DNA from: Clostridiales bacterium
GTDB taxonomy: Bacteria > Bacillota > Clostridia > Oscillospirales > Oscillospiraceae
Assembly (NCBI GenBank): GCA_019422005.1
Contig: JAHZEF010000120.1
Span: 1-7,020, forward strand
Reading direction: 5' to 3'
DNA length: 7,020 bases
The notes below the pieces were generated by a model. That model was not told the DNA's origin. It searched no databases and was given only the letters and a program-made list of their open reading frames with translations. A program made the position numbers and the translations under genes. How positions within the stretch are numbered: the first letter of the stretch is position 1; each line of letters begins with the position of its first letter. This document shows, piece by piece, positions 6,113 through 7,020 of this stretch.

Positions 6113-6119
6113 GGAGGAG
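6113..6119 (+). promoter_or_regulatory. Ribosome binding site selecting a TTG start
   Basis: GGAGGAG, 7 nt before the TTG at 6127. The only in-frame ATG (6088) has no Shine-Dalgarno in front of it and would add 13 residues not typical of the family, so the TTG is preferred. Confidence 0.75.
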
Positions 6120-6126
6120 TATCGAT

Positions 6127-7020
6127 TTGGAGGCATTATACGAAAACCTTCTGAACCTGCAGTGGCAGCACGTGGTCATGTGGTGCATCGGCGGATTGCT
6201 GATCTATCTGGCCATCGGCAAAAAGATGGAACCGGCGCTGCTGCTCCCCATGGGCTTCGGCGCCATTCTGGTAAACCTGCCCATGTCCGGCGCTGTTACG
6301 CAGATCTACGAGGGCGCGGAGGAATTGGGCGTCATCGATCTGCTGTTCAACGCCGGAATTGCCAACGAACTGTTTCCCCTGCTTCTGTTCATCGGCATCG
6401 GCGCCATGATTGACTTCGGCCCCCTGCTTTCCAATCCCAAGCTGATGCTGTTCGGCGCCGCGGCACAGTTCGGCATTTTCTTCACCCTGAGCCTCGCGGC
6501 GCTGCTGGGCTTTGAGATGAAGGACGCAGCCTCTATCGCCATCATCGGCGCGGCCGACGGCCCCACCTCCATTTTTGTGGCGAACTTTCTGAAATCCAAT
6601 TACATCGGCGCCATCATCGTGGCCGCCTATTCCTACATGGCGCTGGTTCCCATTGTTCAGCCGCCGGTCATCCGGATGATCACCACCCGGAAGGAACGCC
6701 TGATCCGGATGCCGTACCAGCAGCGGAACGTCTCCCGGCTGACCAGGATCCTGTTCCCCATCTTCGTCACCACCGTCACGGGTCTGGTGGCGCCGCGGGC
6801 CGTGGCGCTGGTAGGCTTCCTGATGTTCGGCAATCTGATCCGGGAATGCGGCGTGCTGGGAAGCCTCTCAGAGTCCGCCCAGAATATGCTGGCCAACCTG
6901 ATCACGCTTCTGCTCGGAATCACCATTGCCGCCCGGATGCAGGCCGACGCCTTCCTCAATACCCGAACGCTCCTGATCCTGGGTCTGGGATTGGTGGCAT
7001 TCATTTTTGATACGGTGGGC
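6127..7020 (+). CDS. Sodium-translocating decarboxylase beta subunit (OadB/GcdB/MmdB family), 3' end beyond window
   Basis: The membrane subunit of biotin-dependent decarboxylases (oxaloacetate, methylmalonyl-CoA, glutaconyl-CoA) that decarboxylates carboxybiotin and exports Na+. 298 residues are visible of a family length of roughly 370-430, with no stop before the edge. Diagnostic features are PLLLFIGIGAMIDFGPLLSNP around 84-104, the conserved IIGAADGPTSIFVA block whose Asp144 matches the essential Na+-site aspartate of OadB, and AAYSYMALVPIVQPPV (166-181), holding the conserved Tyr and Ser residues of the pump. The edge falls in the FDTVG segment of a late membrane helix. Hydrophobic segments run throughout, as expected for a polytopic protein. 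It starts with TTG (see the ribosome binding site) and is divergent from the kinase operon. No alpha, gamma or biotin-carrier gene is visible, so the substrate cannot be assigned; partners may lie downstream. Confidence 0.93.
   Translation, partial: MEALYENLLNLQWQHVVMWCIGGLLIYLAIGKKMEPALLLPMGFGAILVNLPMSGAVTQIYEGAEELGVIDLLFNAGIANELFPLLLFIGIGAMIDFGPLLSNPKLMLFGAAAQFGIFFTLSLAALLGFEMKDAASIAIIGAADGPTSIFVANFLKSNYIGAIIVAAYSYMALVPIVQPPVIRMITTRKERLIRMPYQQRNVSRLTRILFPIFVTTVTGLVAPRAVALVGFLMFGNLIRECGVLGSLSESAQNMLANLITLLLGITIAARMQADAFLNTRTLLILGLGLVAFIFDTVG

Noticed and set aside
6088..6126. ATG at 6088 as an alternative start of the decarboxylase beta subunit
   Set aside because: In frame, but no Shine-Dalgarno precedes it and it overlaps the predicted -10; TTG 6127 has GGAGGAG at ideal spacing and gives the family-like N-terminus.
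6111..6413. Plus-strand open frame of 100 codons overlapping the start of the beta subunit gene
   Set aside because: A different frame of the same DNA, Arg/His-rich with no domain; its ATG lies within the ribosome binding site region of the real gene.
6306..7004. Two minus-strand open frames opposite the beta subunit gene
   Set aside because: Antisense to a strongly conserved coding sequence; no ribosome binding site or domain.

Overview
The window is a GC-rich bacterial chromosomal segment. The likely source is an anaerobic Gram-positive of the Clostridia (an Oscillospiraceae-type gut bacterium would fit). That is an inference from strong GGAGG-type ribosome binding sites, use of GTG and TTG starts, a PiT transporter paired with a DUF47 protein, a DUF4118 histidine kinase and a sodium-pumping decarboxylase beta subunit. 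The sequence alone does not prove a taxon. There are no rRNA, tRNA, IS or CRISPR signatures, and coding density and codon style look uniform.

Layout, left to right. At 32-454 (+) is a small stand-alone PPC/DUF296 protein. It converges on a two-gene minus-strand phosphate operon: a PiT-family phosphate permease (1210-2262) followed by its DUF47/PhoU-like partner (569-1192). A 13-bp hairpin (492-521) lies between the convergent genes. Upstream of pit, still on the minus strand, is a short-form pyruvate kinase (2540-3970) with a clear hairpin-plus-T-run terminator at 2434-2482. Next comes a KdpDE-like two-component pair on the minus strand: kinase (4835-5926) and response regulator (4131-4838), which overlap by 4 bases. 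Divergent from them, a sodium-translocating decarboxylase beta subunit starts at 6127 (+) and runs off the right edge.

The most interesting signal is non-coding. In the pit upstream region (2348-2395) there are five TTAACG-like hexamers on the minus strand, spaced 11, 11, 10 and 10 bp, ending 11 bp before a TATGCT -10 element. This is the architecture of a PhoP/PhoB-type activator site. A second array of the same motif (three good copies and one degenerate, spaced 11, 10 and 10 bp) lies in the intergenic region between the kinase and the decarboxylase gene (5997-6033). The shared motif suggests that one OmpR-family regulator, possibly the one encoded here or a PhoP elsewhere in the genome, links phosphate uptake with this two-component system and perhaps the sodium pump. 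This is inference from sequence pattern only.

Working together: Pit/DUF47 imports phosphate, pyruvate kinase makes ATP and pyruvate, the sensor pair responds to an ionic or phosphate cue, and the decarboxylase beta subunit couples decarboxylation to Na+ export. Only the pit/DUF47 pair and the kinase/regulator pair are functionally linked with confidence.
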